From an uncultured Pseudomonadota bacterium (GTDB lineage Bacteria > Pseudomonadota > Gammaproteobacteria > Steroidobacterales > Steroidobacteraceae): DNA of 64,000 nt. Positions 28,665 to 37,502 of this stretch are shown in pieces. Numbering within the stretch: position 1 is the first letter of the stretch; each line of letters opens with the position of its first letter. The stretch is taken from assembly GCA_903884235.1 (NCBI GenBank), contig CAISEB010000040.1:1-64000 (forward strand), given 5' to 3'. Under the pieces are notes generated by a model. That model was not told the DNA's origin, searched no databases, and worked only from the letters and a program-made list of their open reading frames with translations. The translations under genes and the position numbers were made by a program.

Positions 28665-29264
28665 GTGGCAGCCAGCCCCCGCCCGTCGCCAACCGCCCTG
28701 CATGACCGCGCCGCGGACGACCTCCGCTTCATCCGCGAGACGATGCAGCGCGCCGTCGCCTTCACGGCGCTGTCCGGCTTCGGCTTCATCCTCGTCGGGC
28801 TCGGCGCGATCGCGACGGCCGCCACCACGAGCCGTATCGACTCGCCAACCGCGCGGCTGCTGTTGTGGCTCTGCGACGCGCTCTTGTCGGTCGCCGTCGG
28901 GTCCGCGATGACCGCGATCAAGGCACGCCGCGCCGGGCAATTCGCGTGGCGTGGACCGCTGCGGAAGTTCGCCGCGAGCCTCGCGCCCGCACTGGTCGCG
29001 GGCGCGGCGCTGACGGCCGTGCTCGCCGGTCGCGGCGACTTCGACGACCTGCCCTGCGTGTGGTTGCTCTGCTACGGCGCCGGCCTCGCCGCGGCCGGCG
29101 CGTTCTCGGTCCGCGTCGTGCCGGTGATGGGATGGAGCTTCGTCGCGGTCGGCCTGTCGGCTGCCGCATTCGGCCCGCGCGGCGGCGAGGTCGCCATGCT
29201 GCTCGGCTTCGGCGTACTGCATGTCGCGTTCGGGGCCGTGATCATGCGGAGGTACGGTGGCTGA
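28665..29264 (+). CDS. Multi-spanning inner-membrane protein, function unknown
   Basis: A 199-residue protein with about five or six predicted membrane helices (AVAFTALSGFGFILVGLGAI; LLLWLCDALLSVAVGSAM; SLAPALVAGAALTAVLAG; and two more near the C terminus). No known catalytic motif is visible. The GTG at 28665 is downstream of the mapped-looking promoter. It overlaps the winged-helix gene by 8 bases, so the two are made together. Small membrane proteins of this kind often accompany HTH_34-type regulators (inference). Confidence 0.75.
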   Translation: MAASPRPSPTALHDRAADDLRFIRETMQRAVAFTALSGFGFILVGLGAIATAATTSRIDSPTARLLLWLCDALLSVAVGSAMTAIKARRAGQFAWRGPLRKFAASLAPALVAGAALTAVLAGRGDFDDLPCVWLLCYGAGLAAAGAFSVRVVPVMGWSFVAVGLSAAAFGPRGGEVAMLLGFGVLHVAFGAVIMRRYGG

Positions 29265-29661
29265 CCTCGGCGCACGCAGGACCCGCCGGCCGACGCGCCA
29301 GACCGCGCCCCCCGCCCGCGCGGCCGCAGAAGCGGCCGAGGTGGCTCGCACGCCCGTGACCGCGGACCGCGACGAGCTTCTCTACCATCGCTTGCGCCTC
29401 GGGATCCTGAGCGCCCTCGCCGCCTCCGACTCGCTGACCTTCGTCGACCTGCGCGGACTGCTCGGGACCACGGATGGCAATCTCAGCGTGCACGCGCGCA
29501 AGCTCGAGGACGCCGGCTACGTCACCTGCGCCAAATCCTTCGCCGACCGGCGACCCCGCTCCGAGTACCGCCTGGCAGCGCCAGGCCGTCGCGCGCTCGA
29601 GCGCCATCTCAAGCACATGCAGGCGCTCATCGAGGCCACACGCAGGTCGCTGGATCGCTGA
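29257..29661 (+). CDS. Winged-helix (HTH_34-type) transcriptional regulator
   Basis: A 134-residue protein. A basic, Arg/Ala-rich N terminus (about 1-35) precedes a MarR/ArsR-like winged helix at about 40-130: YHRLRLGILSALAASDSLTF, DLRGLLGTTDGNLSVHARKL, EDAGYVTCAKSFADRRPRSE. This is the pattern of the PF13601 regulators. GTG start at 29257 overlaps the upstream membrane gene. The two ACTTT-N7-AAAGT palindromes flanking the gene pair are its likely targets. Confidence 0.85.
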   Translation: MADLGARRTRRPTRQTAPPARAAAEAAEVARTPVTADRDELLYHRLRLGILSALAASDSLTFVDLRGLLGTTDGNLSVHARKLEDAGYVTCAKSFADRRPRSEYRLAAPGRRALERHLKHMQALIEATRRSLDR

Positions 29662-29697
29662 CGATCAGGGTCGACATGGGCGTCGGCTCGTCCATTC

Positions 29698-29714
29698 ACT
29701 TTAATTCATAAAGT
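29698..29714. promoter_or_regulatory. Second operator ACTTT-N7-AAAGT before the DUF4173 gene
   Basis: A 17-bp palindrome of the same arm sequence and spacing as that at 28587-28605, ending nine bases before the ATG at 29724. It probably binds the winged-helix regulator encoded just upstream. Confidence 0.55.
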
Positions 29715-29723
29715 TATTTGCAC

Positions 29724-31190
29724 ATGAAACCCAATCACACCGATGCCCCCGCGCCACGACGGATGGCCCTGTGGGTCGCCGGACCCGTGCTCGCGATCGC
29801 GATCACGACGGTCGGCTATGAGGCAAGGCCGGGACTCAACTGGTTCCTGTCCATCGCGGCGATCGCGCTCTCCCTCGCCGTGCTCGAGCGGCCCTCACCG
29901 CGCGCGCTCGCCTCGCAGCGCTACGTCGCGGTCGGGGTCGCGGTCGGCCTGTCCTCGTTGCTGGCCGTCACCGCGGACGCGCTACTGCAGTCGCTGCTGG
30001 CGCTCGCGATCGCGGTCCTCGGCGCGGTCGTCGTGCGCCTCGGCGCCGGTCTCGCGCCGGGCGAACTCGGCCCCGCGCAATGCCTTGCGACCCCGTGGCA
30101 AGCGACCCGCCTGACGGCGTCCGCCGCGAGCCGCGTGGTCGGCGATCGCCTGCGCACCGTCGGCGAGGGCCGCGCCATCGCCCCGCTGCGCGGCACCGCA
30201 GCCGCGGCGGCGATCGTCATGGTGTTCGGCGGACTCTTGGCCGAGGCGGACCCGACGCTCGCCGCGGCACGCGATTCGATCGTCCACGCCGTCACCAGCT
30301 TGTCGGGGATCGGGCGGGTGGGCGTTTGCACGGCGCTCGCGTTCGGGCTGGTCGGCTTCCTCGGCGTCGCGTGCCACTGCGCCGGGAATCCGCGTGCGGG
30401 CGGGGCCGGCCGCGCTTCGCCGGCGGTGCACACGGACACCGAACGCCTGATCATCCTCGGCACGGTCGCCGCGCTGTTCGCGGTATTCCTCCTCCTGCAG
30501 GCCCCGTATCTGTTCGAGAATCCCGGCGCCCGCGCCGGCAGCGGCGTGACGTTCGCCGCCGCCGTGCATCGTGGATTCATCGAGATCACGATCGTCGCCT
30601 CGCTGACGGCGGGCATCGTGCTGTTGCTGGATCGCCGCGCGGCGCGCGGCCCACGCGAAACCGCGGTCCGTATCGTCGGGTACCTCGTCCTGCTGGAGTG
30701 CGTGCTGCTGCTGGGCTCGGCATGGTTGCGCCTCGACGCATACGAGGGGGCCTACGGCTATACATTGCCGAGGACCTACGTCCGCGGCTACGTCCTGGCA
30801 CTCGCAGTCACGCTGCTGATGCTCGCAGCGGAATTGCGCGCGGGCGTGGACCCGGCACGCTTCTGCTGGAGGCTCGGCATGGTAGCCGTCGCCGCGCTGG
30901 CCGCACTCGCGATCGGCAACCCGGGCGCATGGGTCGTCCGCGCGAACGCCGAGCGCTACATCGCGAGCGGCCGCATGGATTGGGATTACCTCGCGCAGAC
31001 CGGTCCGGATGGCTTGCCCACACTCGCGCACCTGCTGCCGCGGCTGACGGTCCCGGAGCAGGCGCGCGTCACGGAGACGCTGCGCGCGTCGGGCTGGCGC
31101 CCTGGCGCACCGGACCGCTGGTTCGAATGGAACCTGCACCGATCGATGGCGCGCGGCGCACGGCAGGCGATCACCCATGAATCCCCATAG
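29724..31190 (+). CDS. DUF4173/DUF4153-type polytopic membrane protein
   Basis: A 488-residue protein with about ten to twelve membrane helices. Family features include the central LRLDAYEGAYGYTLPRTYVR (a conserved loop with Tyr/Arg) and the C-terminal NPGAWVVRANAERY and MDWDYLAQTGPDGLPTL, which match DUF4173 proteins of unknown function. Starts at ATG 29724 (an in-frame TTG sits at 29718). No Shine-Dalgarno is visible and the operator abuts the start, so the mRNA leader must be very short or absent. No function is known to me for this family. Confidence 0.75.
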   Translation: MKPNHTDAPAPRRMALWVAGPVLAIAITTVGYEARPGLNWFLSIAAIALSLAVLERPSPRALASQRYVAVGVAVGLSSLLAVTADALLQSLLALAIAVLGAVVVRLGAGLAPGELGPAQCLATPWQATRLTASAASRVVGDRLRTVGEGRAIAPLRGTAAAAAIVMVFGGLLAEADPTLAAARDSIVHAVTSLSGIGRVGVCTALAFGLVGFLGVACHCAGNPRAGGAGRASPAVHTDTERLIILGTVAALFAVFLLLQAPYLFENPGARAGSGVTFAAAVHRGFIEITIVASLTAGIVLLLDRRAARGPRETAVRIVGYLVLLECVLLLGSAWLRLDAYEGAYGYTLPRTYVRGYVLALAVTLLMLAAELRAGVDPARFCWRLGMVAVAALAALAIGNPGAWVVRANAERYIASGRMDWDYLAQTGPDGLPTLAHLLPRLTVPEQARVTETLRASGWRPGAPDRWFEWNLHRSMARGARQAITHESP

Positions 31191-31313
31191 CCGGCGCCGG
31201 TCGCAGCAGGATGCGCGCGTGCGCCACTGGCTGCGCCGGGTCAGGGCCCTCCTCGAGCGTCGCGATCTCCCGCGCGATCGCAGCTGCAGCCCCGCGTCCG
31301 CCCCGCGACCGGT

Positions 31314-31724
31314 TCAGGTCCGTCCGCGCGCGAGGTAGTCGGCGACGATCCGCGCGTGGTCGAAGGCGAGCGGCGGCGGCGAGGCCGGATCCACGATCGC
31401 GAACGCGCCGGCATCATCGCCGGCCAGCGGTTGGCCACGCGCGCGCCCGACGTAGACGATGCTGACCGTTTGGCCGCGCGGGTCGCGCGCGGGATCGGAG
31501 TACACGCCGAGCAGGGCAACGAGTTCGACATCGAGCCCCGTCTCCTCCCGCGCCTCGCGCACCGCAGCTGCCTCGACGGTCTCGCCGACCTCGACGAAGC
31601 CGCCGGGTAGCGCCCAGCCGGGCGGTGGAAAGCGCCGCTCGATCAGCACGATCGGGCGTCCCGGGCGATCGACGAGTTCGATGATCACGTCGGCTGCGAC
31701 CGGCGGCGTCGTGGGTCTGGTCAT
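31314..31724 (-). CDS. NUDIX hydrolase
   Basis: A 136-residue single-domain NUDIX enzyme. The NUDIX box reads GGFVEVGETVEAAAVREA followed by REETGLDVE, with all catalytic acidic residues intact (GX5EX7REUXEEXGU). The sequence after the box (LLGVYSDPARDPRGQTVSIV) is typical of the ADP-ribose / dihydroneopterin-triphosphate-like branch, but the substrate is not predictable. It stands alone. Confidence 0.92.
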   Translation of the reverse strand: MTRPTTPPVAADVIIELVDRPGRPIVLIERRFPPPGWALPGGFVEVGETVEAAAVREAREETGLDVELVALLGVYSDPARDPRGQTVSIVYVGRARGQPLAGDDAGAFAIVDPASPPPLAFDHARIVADYLARGRT

Positions 31725-31903
31725 TGGCGCAGTATCCCACCACGCGGGGCGGGGCGCCGCCGCGGCGATTGCCGCCGCGGACGGCCGGGCCTGGTCCGAG
31801 GTCCCGCGCCCGCATCCGGGCGGCGGTCGTCGCGCGGGTGGGCGAGCGACACGACCCGGTGGCGTCGCCTCGCGACGGCCCGCCTCGACGATGCACAGAC
31901 GGC

Positions 31904-32338
31904 TCAGCCCTCTCGCTGGCGCCGCGCGAGCGCACGCAGCTCGCGACGCTCCTTCTTGTCCGGCCGGCCGTCGGACTGGGGCATCGACAGCGAATCGAGG
32001 CGACGGGCCTCGGCGAAGCGGGCGCTGCGCGCGGCGCTCGCCGCGGTCTCGGCGTAGCAGGCCCGCGCCTCGGGCGCGGGCCCACGCCGCGTCGGGATCG
32101 CCAGCACCTCGAGCTCGAGGTCGCGGCCCCCGAGCGAGAGCCGCAGCAGGTCGCCCCTCGACACCGCCCGGGCCGGCTTCACCCGCCCGCCGTTCAGGTG
32201 CACGTGGCCGCCCGACACGGCGGCCGAGGCCAGCGAGCGGCTCTTGTAGAGGCGCACGCACCACAGCCAGCGGTCGAGGCGCAGGTCGTCCGCCCCGCCC
32301 TCGGCCTCGCCCTCGTCCCGGTCATGCGATTTGGCCAT
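31904..32338 (-). CDS. hslR: Heat-shock protein 15, S4-domain ribosome rescue factor
   Basis: A 144-residue RNA-binding protein. The S4 domain (about residues 18-80) begins LRLDRWLWCVRLYKSRSLA and is followed by a basic C-terminal tail (DGRPDKKERRELRALARRQR). Hsp15 binds stalled 50S subunits carrying peptidyl-tRNA. Length and domain layout match E. coli Hsp15 (133 residues). Confidence 0.92.
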   Translation of the reverse strand: MAKSHDRDEGEAEGGADDLRLDRWLWCVRLYKSRSLASAAVSGGHVHLNGGRVKPARAVSRGDLLRLSLGGRDLELEVLAIPTRRGPAPEARACYAETAASAARSARFAEARRLDSLSMPQSDGRPDKKERRELRALARRQREG

Positions 32339-32420
32339 GCGCTTTTTAGATCGCGGCCAGCGGCCGGATCCGGGGATTATTGCCTATACTTGCCGCCCTA
32401 CAGAAGGCTCGGGGACCTGA

Positions 32421-33611
32421 ATGGACAGCGCGTTCTACGACCGTCTCGCCACCGACATCGCCGGCCTGCGGGAACAGGGGCTGTACAAGACAGAGCGCCT
32501 GCTCAGTTCACCGCAGGACGCCGTGATCCGCGTCGGTGAGGGCCGCGAGGTGGTCAACCTCTGCGCGAACAACTACCTCGGACTGGCCTCGCACCCGGCC
32601 ATCCGCGAAGCCGCGCATGCGGCGATCGACCGCTACGGCTACGGCATGGCCTCGGTGCGGTTCATCTGCGGCACGAACGCCGTGCATCGCGAACTGGAGC
32701 AGCGGCTGTCGGCGTTCCTCGGCACGGATGACGTGATCTTGTACTCGTCCTGCTTCGATGCGAACGGCGGCCTGTTCGAGACCCTGCTCGGCGAGCAGGA
32801 CGCGGTGATCTCCGACGCGCTCAACCATGCCTCTATCATCGACGGCATCCGTCTGTGCAAGGCGCGCAAGCATCGCTACGCGAACCGCGACATGGCCGAA
32901 CTCGAGGCGCGCCTCGTCGAGTCCGCCGATGCGCGCACGCGACTCATCGTCACGGACGGCGTGTTCTCGATGGACGGCACGATCGCGCCGCTCGCCGCGA
33001 TCTGCGACCTCGCCGAGCGGCACAACGCGCTCGTCGTCGTCGACGACTCGCACTCGACCGGGTTCATGGGCGCCGGCGGCCGTGGCACGCATGAGCATGC
33101 CGGCGTCATGGGGCGCGTCGACTTCCTGACCGGCACGCTCGGCAAGGCCCTCGGCGGGGCCGCGGGAGGCTACGTCGCCGGTCGCGCGCGCGCCGTCGAA
33201 TGGCTGCGGCAGCGCTCGAGGCCGTACCTGTTCTCGAACTCCGTGCCACCGGTGATCGCCTCGACCTCGCTGCGCGTACTCGACCTGATCGCCGAGGGCG
33301 ACGCGCTGCGCCGCCAGCTGCACGAGAACGCCCGGTTCTTCCGCACCGGCATGCAGGCCGCGGGGTTCACGCTCGTCCCGGGCGAACATCCGATCATCCC
33401 GGTGATGCTGGGCGAGGCGACGTTGGCCGGCCGCATGGCCGAACGGCTGCTGGAGCTCGGCGTGTACGTGATCGGATTCTCGTTCCCGGTCGTCCCGAAG
33501 GGACAGGCGCGCATCCGCACGCAGATGAGCGCCGCCCATACGCGCGCCGACCTCGAGAAGGCCGTCGCCGCGTTCACTACCGCCGGGCGCGAGCTCGGCC
33601 TCGTCCGCTGA
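32421..33611 (+). CDS. kbl: Glycine C-acetyltransferase (2-amino-3-ketobutyrate CoA ligase)
   Basis: A 396-residue PLP enzyme splitting 2-amino-3-ketobutyrate with CoA into glycine and acetyl-CoA. The PLP lysine is in [19 protein letters not shown] (about K242). The conserved [16 protein letters not shown] terminus and [16 protein letters not shown] terminus are present. It is followed by tdh 10 bases later, and together they degrade threonine. The length equals E. coli Kbl (398). Confidence 0.97.
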   Translation: MDSAFYDRLATDIAGLREQGLYKTERLLSSPQDAVIRVGEGREVVNLCANNYLGLASHPAIREAAHAAIDRYGYGMASVRFICGTNAVHRELEQRLSAFLGTDDVILYSSCFDANGGLFETLLGEQDAVISDALNHASIIDGIRLCKARKHRYANRDMAELEARLVESADARTRLIVTDGVFSMDGTIAPLAAICDLAERHNALVVVDDSHSTGFMGAGGRGTHEHAGVMGRVDFLTGTLGKALGGAAGGYVAGRARAVEWLRQRSRPYLFSNSVPPVIASTSLRVLDLIAEGDALRRQLHENARFFRTGMQAAGFTLVPGEHPIIPVMLGEATLAGRMAERLLELGVYVIGFSFPVVPKGQARIRTQMSAAHTRADLEKAVAAFTTAGRELGLVR

Positions 33612-33621
33612 GGAGCGCGAC

Positions 33622-34650
33622 ATGAAGGCATTGGTGAAGGCCAAGGCGGAAAAGGGCATCTGGATGATGGACGTCCCGGAGCCGACGATCGGCCCGAACG
33701 ACGTTCTGATCCGCATGCGCAAGACCGCGATCTGCGGCACCGACATGCACATCTGGCACTGGGACGACTGGGCCCAGCGCACGATCAAGGTACCGATGGC
33801 GGTCGGCCACGAATACTGCGGTGAAATCGTCGAGATGGGCAGCGAGGTCGCCGGACTCAAGGTCGGCGACCGGGTCTCCGGCGAAGGGCACATCACCTGC
33901 GGCCACTGTCGCAACTGCCGCGCGGGCCGTCGCCACCTGTGCCGGAACACGGTCGGCGTCGGCGTAAACCGCCCGGGCTGCTTCGCCGAATACATGTCGC
34001 TGCCCGCGTCGAACGTCTTCAAGCTCTCCCCCGCAATCAGCGACGACATCGCCTCGATCCTCGATCCATTCGGGAACGCCACGCACACCGCGCTGTCGTT
34101 CAACGTCGTCGGCGAGGACGTGCTGATCACCGGTGCCGGACCCATCGGCATCATGGCGGTCGCCATCGCCCGCTACGCTGGCGCACGCCATGTCGTGGTC
34201 ACCGACGTCAATCCCTACCGTCTCGACCTCGCCCGCAGGATGGGTGCCTCGCGGGCACTCGACGTGCGCACCGAGAACCTCGAGGAGGCGATGAAGTCGC
34301 TCGGCATGGAGGAAGGCTTCGACGTCGGCATGGAGATGTCCGGCGTGCCGTCGGCGTTCCGCGAGATGCTGCGCACGATGCATCATGGCGGCAGCATCGC
34401 CATGCTCGGCATCATGCCGAAGGACACCGGCATCCAGTGGGACGAGGTCATCTTCAAGGGCCTCGTCATCAAGGGCGTCTACGGCCGCGAGATGTTCGAG
34501 ACCTGGTACAAGATGTCGAGCATGCTGCAGAGTGGCCTCGACATCTCCGGTGTCGTCACCCATCGGATGCCGGTCAGCGAATACCGGGACGGGTTCGAGA
34601 CCATGGCCTCGGGCCTGAGCGGCAAGGTCATTCTGGACTGGGTGGCCTGA
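33622..34650 (+). CDS. tdh: L-threonine 3-dehydrogenase
   Basis: A 342-residue zinc-dependent NAD dehydrogenase making 2-amino-3-ketobutyrate. Catalytic zinc ligands are C38, H63 and E64. The structural zinc site is C93, C96, C99 and C107. The Rossmann motif is [16 protein letters not shown] precedes the ATG. Length and residues match E. coli Tdh (341). Confidence 0.97.
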   Translation: MKALVKAKAEKGIWMMDVPEPTIGPNDVLIRMRKTAICGTDMHIWHWDDWAQRTIKVPMAVGHEYCGEIVEMGSEVAGLKVGDRVSGEGHITCGHCRNCRAGRRHLCRNTVGVGVNRPGCFAEYMSLPASNVFKLSPAISDDIASILDPFGNATHTALSFNVVGEDVLITGAGPIGIMAVAIARYAGARHVVVTDVNPYRLDLARRMGASRALDVRTENLEEAMKSLGMEEGFDVGMEMSGVPSAFREMLRTMHHGGSIAMLGIMPKDTGIQWDEVIFKGLVIKGVYGREMFETWYKMSSMLQSGLDISGVVTHRMPVSEYRDGFETMASGLSGKVILDWVA

Positions 34651-34764
34651 GGCCGGCGCGACCGCGGGGCTCTAGACCTACCGGGCTCCCCGTGTGGACA
34701 GGCGGGAGGCACTGTAGGCCCATCGGGTCGAGCCGCAAATTGCCTCACAAAACGGGTCTTTCCG

Positions 34765-34795
34765 TTGACAGTCCCGCCTTGCGACGGCATATGCT
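34765..34795 (+). promoter_or_regulatory. Promoter of the five-gene envelope-polymer cluster
   Basis: A consensus -35 TTGACA (34765-34770) is followed by CATATG at 17-base spacing or TATGCT at 19-base spacing. Transcription would start near 34800. This is one of the few consensus -35 elements in the window. Confidence 0.6.
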
Positions 34796-34800
34796 GTCCG

Positions 34801-34900
34801 GATGCCTAGACCAGTCGTAAACCCGGTAACCGGGTCCTCGCGAGGATGCGGGGAGACCCACGGCGGGGAGCCAGCATGCCTTGAAGGCATCGCCCCCGCC
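34801..34900 (+). promoter_or_regulatory. Structured 5' leader with mutually exclusive hairpins (class unknown)
   Basis: Visible stems are ACCCGG-TAA-CCGGGT (34821-34835), CCTCGCGAGG (34836-34845), and an outer stem GGCGGGG/CCCCGCC (34862-34868 with 34894-34900) enclosing ATGCC-TTGAA-GGCAT (34876-34890). Two alternative pairings compete: GATGCCT at 34801-34807 is complementary to AGGCATC at 34885-34891, and GGGTC at 34832-34836 to GACCC at 34855-34859. It does not match the cyclic-di-GMP, glycine, TPP or cobalamin riboswitch consensus sequences I know. Confidence 0.5.
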
Positions 34901-34968
34901 ACACCCCGCACCGCAGCCCCCCGGCGCGGCGCACCTGCGTCTCGCACCCTGCGGCCGGGCCGCTAGTC

Positions 34969-36033
34969 ATGGGCTTCCTGGCGGGCGCGGCCCCGGTCGT
35001 CGTCATCGCGTTCCTGCTCGGCCTTGCGGTGTCCGTCCTGACCCTCCTGATGATGCTGACGACGATGGTCATGCGCATGAACTCGCTGCGCATGGAGCGC
35101 ATCGATGCCGATGCGCGGGCCCTCTGGCACCCGCTCCTGTCCCACGCGGCCGCGGGGCACCTCGGCACCCTGCCGACGCTGCAGGCACGCCACGTCCGCG
35201 GCTTCATCGAGGTGTGGAACGAGGTCCACGAACCGCTGCGCGGCGGCACGACGGACGCGCTCGCGGAACTCGCCCGCGCCGGGGACCTGCCACGGCACCT
35301 GTACCGGTTCCTCGGCCAGACGACGTTCCACCACCGGGTCATGGCGATCATCGCGCTCGGCCACCTCAAGCGCGGCGAGAGCTTCGACCGAGTCCTGCCG
35401 TTCCTCAACGACAAGAGCCCGATCCTGTCGCTTTGCGCGGCACGCTCGCTGATGCAGTTGGATCCGGAGCGGGCGGTGCCGAAGCTCGTACCCCTGATCG
35501 TCGAGCGCACCTACTGGTCGCAGGGCGTCGTCGCGTCGATCCTCACCGAAAGCGAGCAGGCCATCGTCACCGAGCCGATGGCCGACGCCACGCTGCACGC
35601 GACGTCGGACGTCGCCCCGCGCCTGATCCGCTTCCTCGCCGGGGTCAGCCCCGAATCGGCCGCGCCGATCATCCGCGAGGCTCTGCGCACCTCGAGCGAC
35701 GAGCGCATCATCTCCACCTGCCTGCAGTCGATGACCGACCCTGCGGACCTCGACTGCGTGCGCCCACTGCTCTCGCACCCGCTCTGGTACATCCGGATGC
35801 AGGCCGCGAGCACGCTCGGCGCTCTCGGCGTACCGGGTGACGAGCACCGCCTCGTCGTGATGCTGCGCGACACCCAGTGGTGGGTTCGCTATCGCGCCGC
35901 CCAGGCGCTGCTGCGCCTGAAGTTCATCGGCGCCGATGATGCCCGCCGCATCCACGATTCGCAGACGGACGCTTTCGCGCGGGACATCCTCTCGCATGTG
36001 CTCGCCGAGCGGTCGATCGAGGCGCCTACATGA
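34969..36033 (+). CDS. Membrane-anchored HEAT-repeat protein
   Basis: A 354-residue protein. Residues 5-35 are one or two membrane helices (VVVIAFLLGLAVSVLTLLMM). The rest is alpha-helical and built of HEAT-like repeats, for example HHRVMAIIALGHLKRGESFD, SPILSLCAARSLMQLDPERA, LWYIRMQAASTLGALGVPGD and QWWVRYRAAQALLRLKFIGA. Such solenoids act as protein-docking scaffolds. It overlaps the glycosyltransferase gene by four bases (ATGA), so it is likely the cytosolic partner of the synthase. No enzyme motif is present. Confidence 0.8.
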   Translation: MGFLAGAAPVVVIAFLLGLAVSVLTLLMMLTTMVMRMNSLRMERIDADARALWHPLLSHAAAGHLGTLPTLQARHVRGFIEVWNEVHEPLRGGTTDALAELARAGDLPRHLYRFLGQTTFHHRVMAIIALGHLKRGESFDRVLPFLNDKSPILSLCAARSLMQLDPERAVPKLVPLIVERTYWSQGVVASILTESEQAIVTEPMADATLHATSDVAPRLIRFLAGVSPESAAPIIREALRTSSDERIISTCLQSMTDPADLDCVRPLLSHPLWYIRMQAASTLGALGVPGDEHRLVVMLRDTQWWVRYRAAQALLRLKFIGADDARRIHDSQTDAFARDILSHVLAERSIEAPT

Positions 36034-37502
36034 CCGAGCTCATGGCGACGTGGCTGCTCGACCTGCAGTGGGTGTTCTTCGCCTACTTCATCCTGATCAG
36101 CGCAGGCTACCTGACGCTGCACTACATCGCCGTCATCTCGACGATCCGCTACATGCGCGACAACCGCGCGGAATACCTGCCGCGGATCCTGCCCTCGTAC
36201 CAGCCCCCGATCAGCATCCTGATCCCGGCGTACAACGAGGAGCAGTCGATCATTTCCTCGATCCACTCGGTGCTGCGCCTCGAGTACCCGGAATTCGAGG
36301 TCGTCGTCGTCAACGACGGCTCCAGCGACGGCACGCTGGCGCGACTGATCGCCGAGTTCTCGATGCACGAGTTTCCGGAGGCCTACCGCCAGCGACTGGC
36401 GACGCAGCGCATCCGCGGCGTCTGGGCCTCGCCGCTCTACCCTCGCCTCAGGGTCGTCGACAAGGAGAACGGTGGCAAGTCCGACGCCCTCAACGCGGGC
36501 ATCAATTGCATCCGCTACCCCCTGTTCTGCGCGATCGACGCCGACTGCATCCTCAATCCCGGCAGCCTGGCACGCGTCGTACGGCCGTTCCTCGATGACT
36601 CGACCACGGTGGCGAGCGGCGGCGTGGTGCGGGTACTCAATGGCTGCACGGTCAAGAACGGCTTCCTCGAGAAGGTCGAACTGCCGCGCAGGCTCCTCCC
36701 CCTCATCCAGAGCGTCGAGTACCTGCGCGCGTTCCGGTTCGGGCGCATGGGCTGGTCGCCGCTCAACGCGCTGCTCGTGATCTCCGGTGCGTTCGGGGTG
36801 TTCTACAAGGAGCACGTCGTCGCCGTCGGCGGCTACCGCACCGACACCGTCGGCGAGGACATGGAACTCGTCGTGCGCCTGCACCGCAAGCTCAGGCGGG
36901 AGCGCCGCCCGTACCGCATCACGTTCGTGCCGGACCCGATCTGCTGGACCGAGGTGCCGTCCGACCTGAAGTCGCTGAAGGCCCAGCGCATCCGCTGGCA
37001 GCAGGGCCTCGCGGAGAGCATCATCCCGAACCTGCGGCTGCTGTTCAGCCGCCGTGCCGGCCTGGTGGGCCTGGTGGCATTCCCGTTCATGATCCTGTTC
37101 GAGCTGCTCGGCCCGATCGTCGAGCTGCTCGGCTACGTCGCCATGATCACGCTCTGGCTGCTGCACCTGATCCCACTGCAGTCGTTCCTCGTGTTCCTGT
37201 TCCTCGCCGTGGGGATGGGCATCATGCAGTCGACGAACGCCATCTTCCTCGAGCGGCTCTCGTTCCAGATGTACCCGCGCATCGGCCAGCAGCTGATCCT
37301 GTTCGCGGCCGCGATCGTCGAGAACTTCGGCTATCGACAGATGACGGCCGTGTTCCGTCTGATTGGACTCGGCCGCTGGTTCTTCAGCGGCAAGGCGCGC
37401 AGCGATTGGGGCCAGATCACCCGGGACGGGTCGTGGCAGTCCGAGGAGGCCCCGGCCGAGGTCGTCTCCGCCGTCGCGCCGCGGAGCGGGTTCCGACAAT
37501 GA
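36030..37502 (+). CDS. Processive GT2 glycosyltransferase (PgaC/BcsA/NfrB-like membrane synthase)
   Basis: A 490-residue inner-membrane glycosyltransferase. There is one N-terminal helix (VFFAYFILISAGYLTLHYIA), a GT-A domain with PISILIPAYNEEQSI, VVNDGSSDGT, the DxD-type AIDADCIL, the acceptor-site VGEDMELVVRLH and the QxxRW motif QRIRWQQG, then three or four C-terminal helices. These are the hallmarks of synthases that polymerise and extrude beta-linked polysaccharide. No PilZ or MshEN domain is visible. It is translationally coupled to both neighbours. The sugar is unknown. Confidence 0.9.
   Translation: MTELMATWLLDLQWVFFAYFILISAGYLTLHYIAVISTIRYMRDNRAEYLPRILPSYQPPISILIPAYNEEQSIISSIHSVLRLEYPEFEVVVVNDGSSDGTLARLIAEFSMHEFPEAYRQRLATQRIRGVWASPLYPRLRVVDKENGGKSDALNAGINCIRYPLFCAIDADCILNPGSLARVVRPFLDDSTTVASGGVVRVLNGCTVKNGFLEKVELPRRLLPLIQSVEYLRAFRFGRMGWSPLNALLVISGAFGVFYKEHVVAVGGYRTDTVGEDMELVVRLHRKLRRERRPYRITFVPDPICWTEVPSDLKSLKAQRIRWQQGLAESIIPNLRLLFSRRAGLVGLVAFPFMILFELLGPIVELLGYVAMITLWLLHLIPLQSFLVFLFLAVGMGIMQSTNAIFLERLSFQMYPRIGQQLILFAAAIVENFGYRQMTAVFRLIGLGRWFFSGKARSDWGQITRDGSWQSEEAPAEVVSAVAPRSGFRQ

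Larger units (their letters stand above)
34651..34968. other. 318-bp intergenic region: promoter and structured leader of the polysaccharide-like cluster
   Basis: No protein gene is credible here. From left to right it holds the end of the tdh unit, a TTGACA promoter (34765-34793) and an RNA leader of about 170 bases rich in hairpins (34797-34968), both listed separately. Confidence 0.7.

Noticed and set aside
31176-31340. Small open frame MNPHSRRRSQQDARVRHWLR overlapping the DUF4173 stop
   Set aside because: About 50 Arg-rich codons without ribosome-binding site, running into the antisense of the NUDIX gene.
34801-34900. Cyclic-di-GMP (GEMM-I) riboswitch before the polysaccharide genes
   Set aside because: Tempting from context, but the conserved GEMM core around the tetraloop and its receptor is not present on either strand; kept only as an unclassified structured leader.
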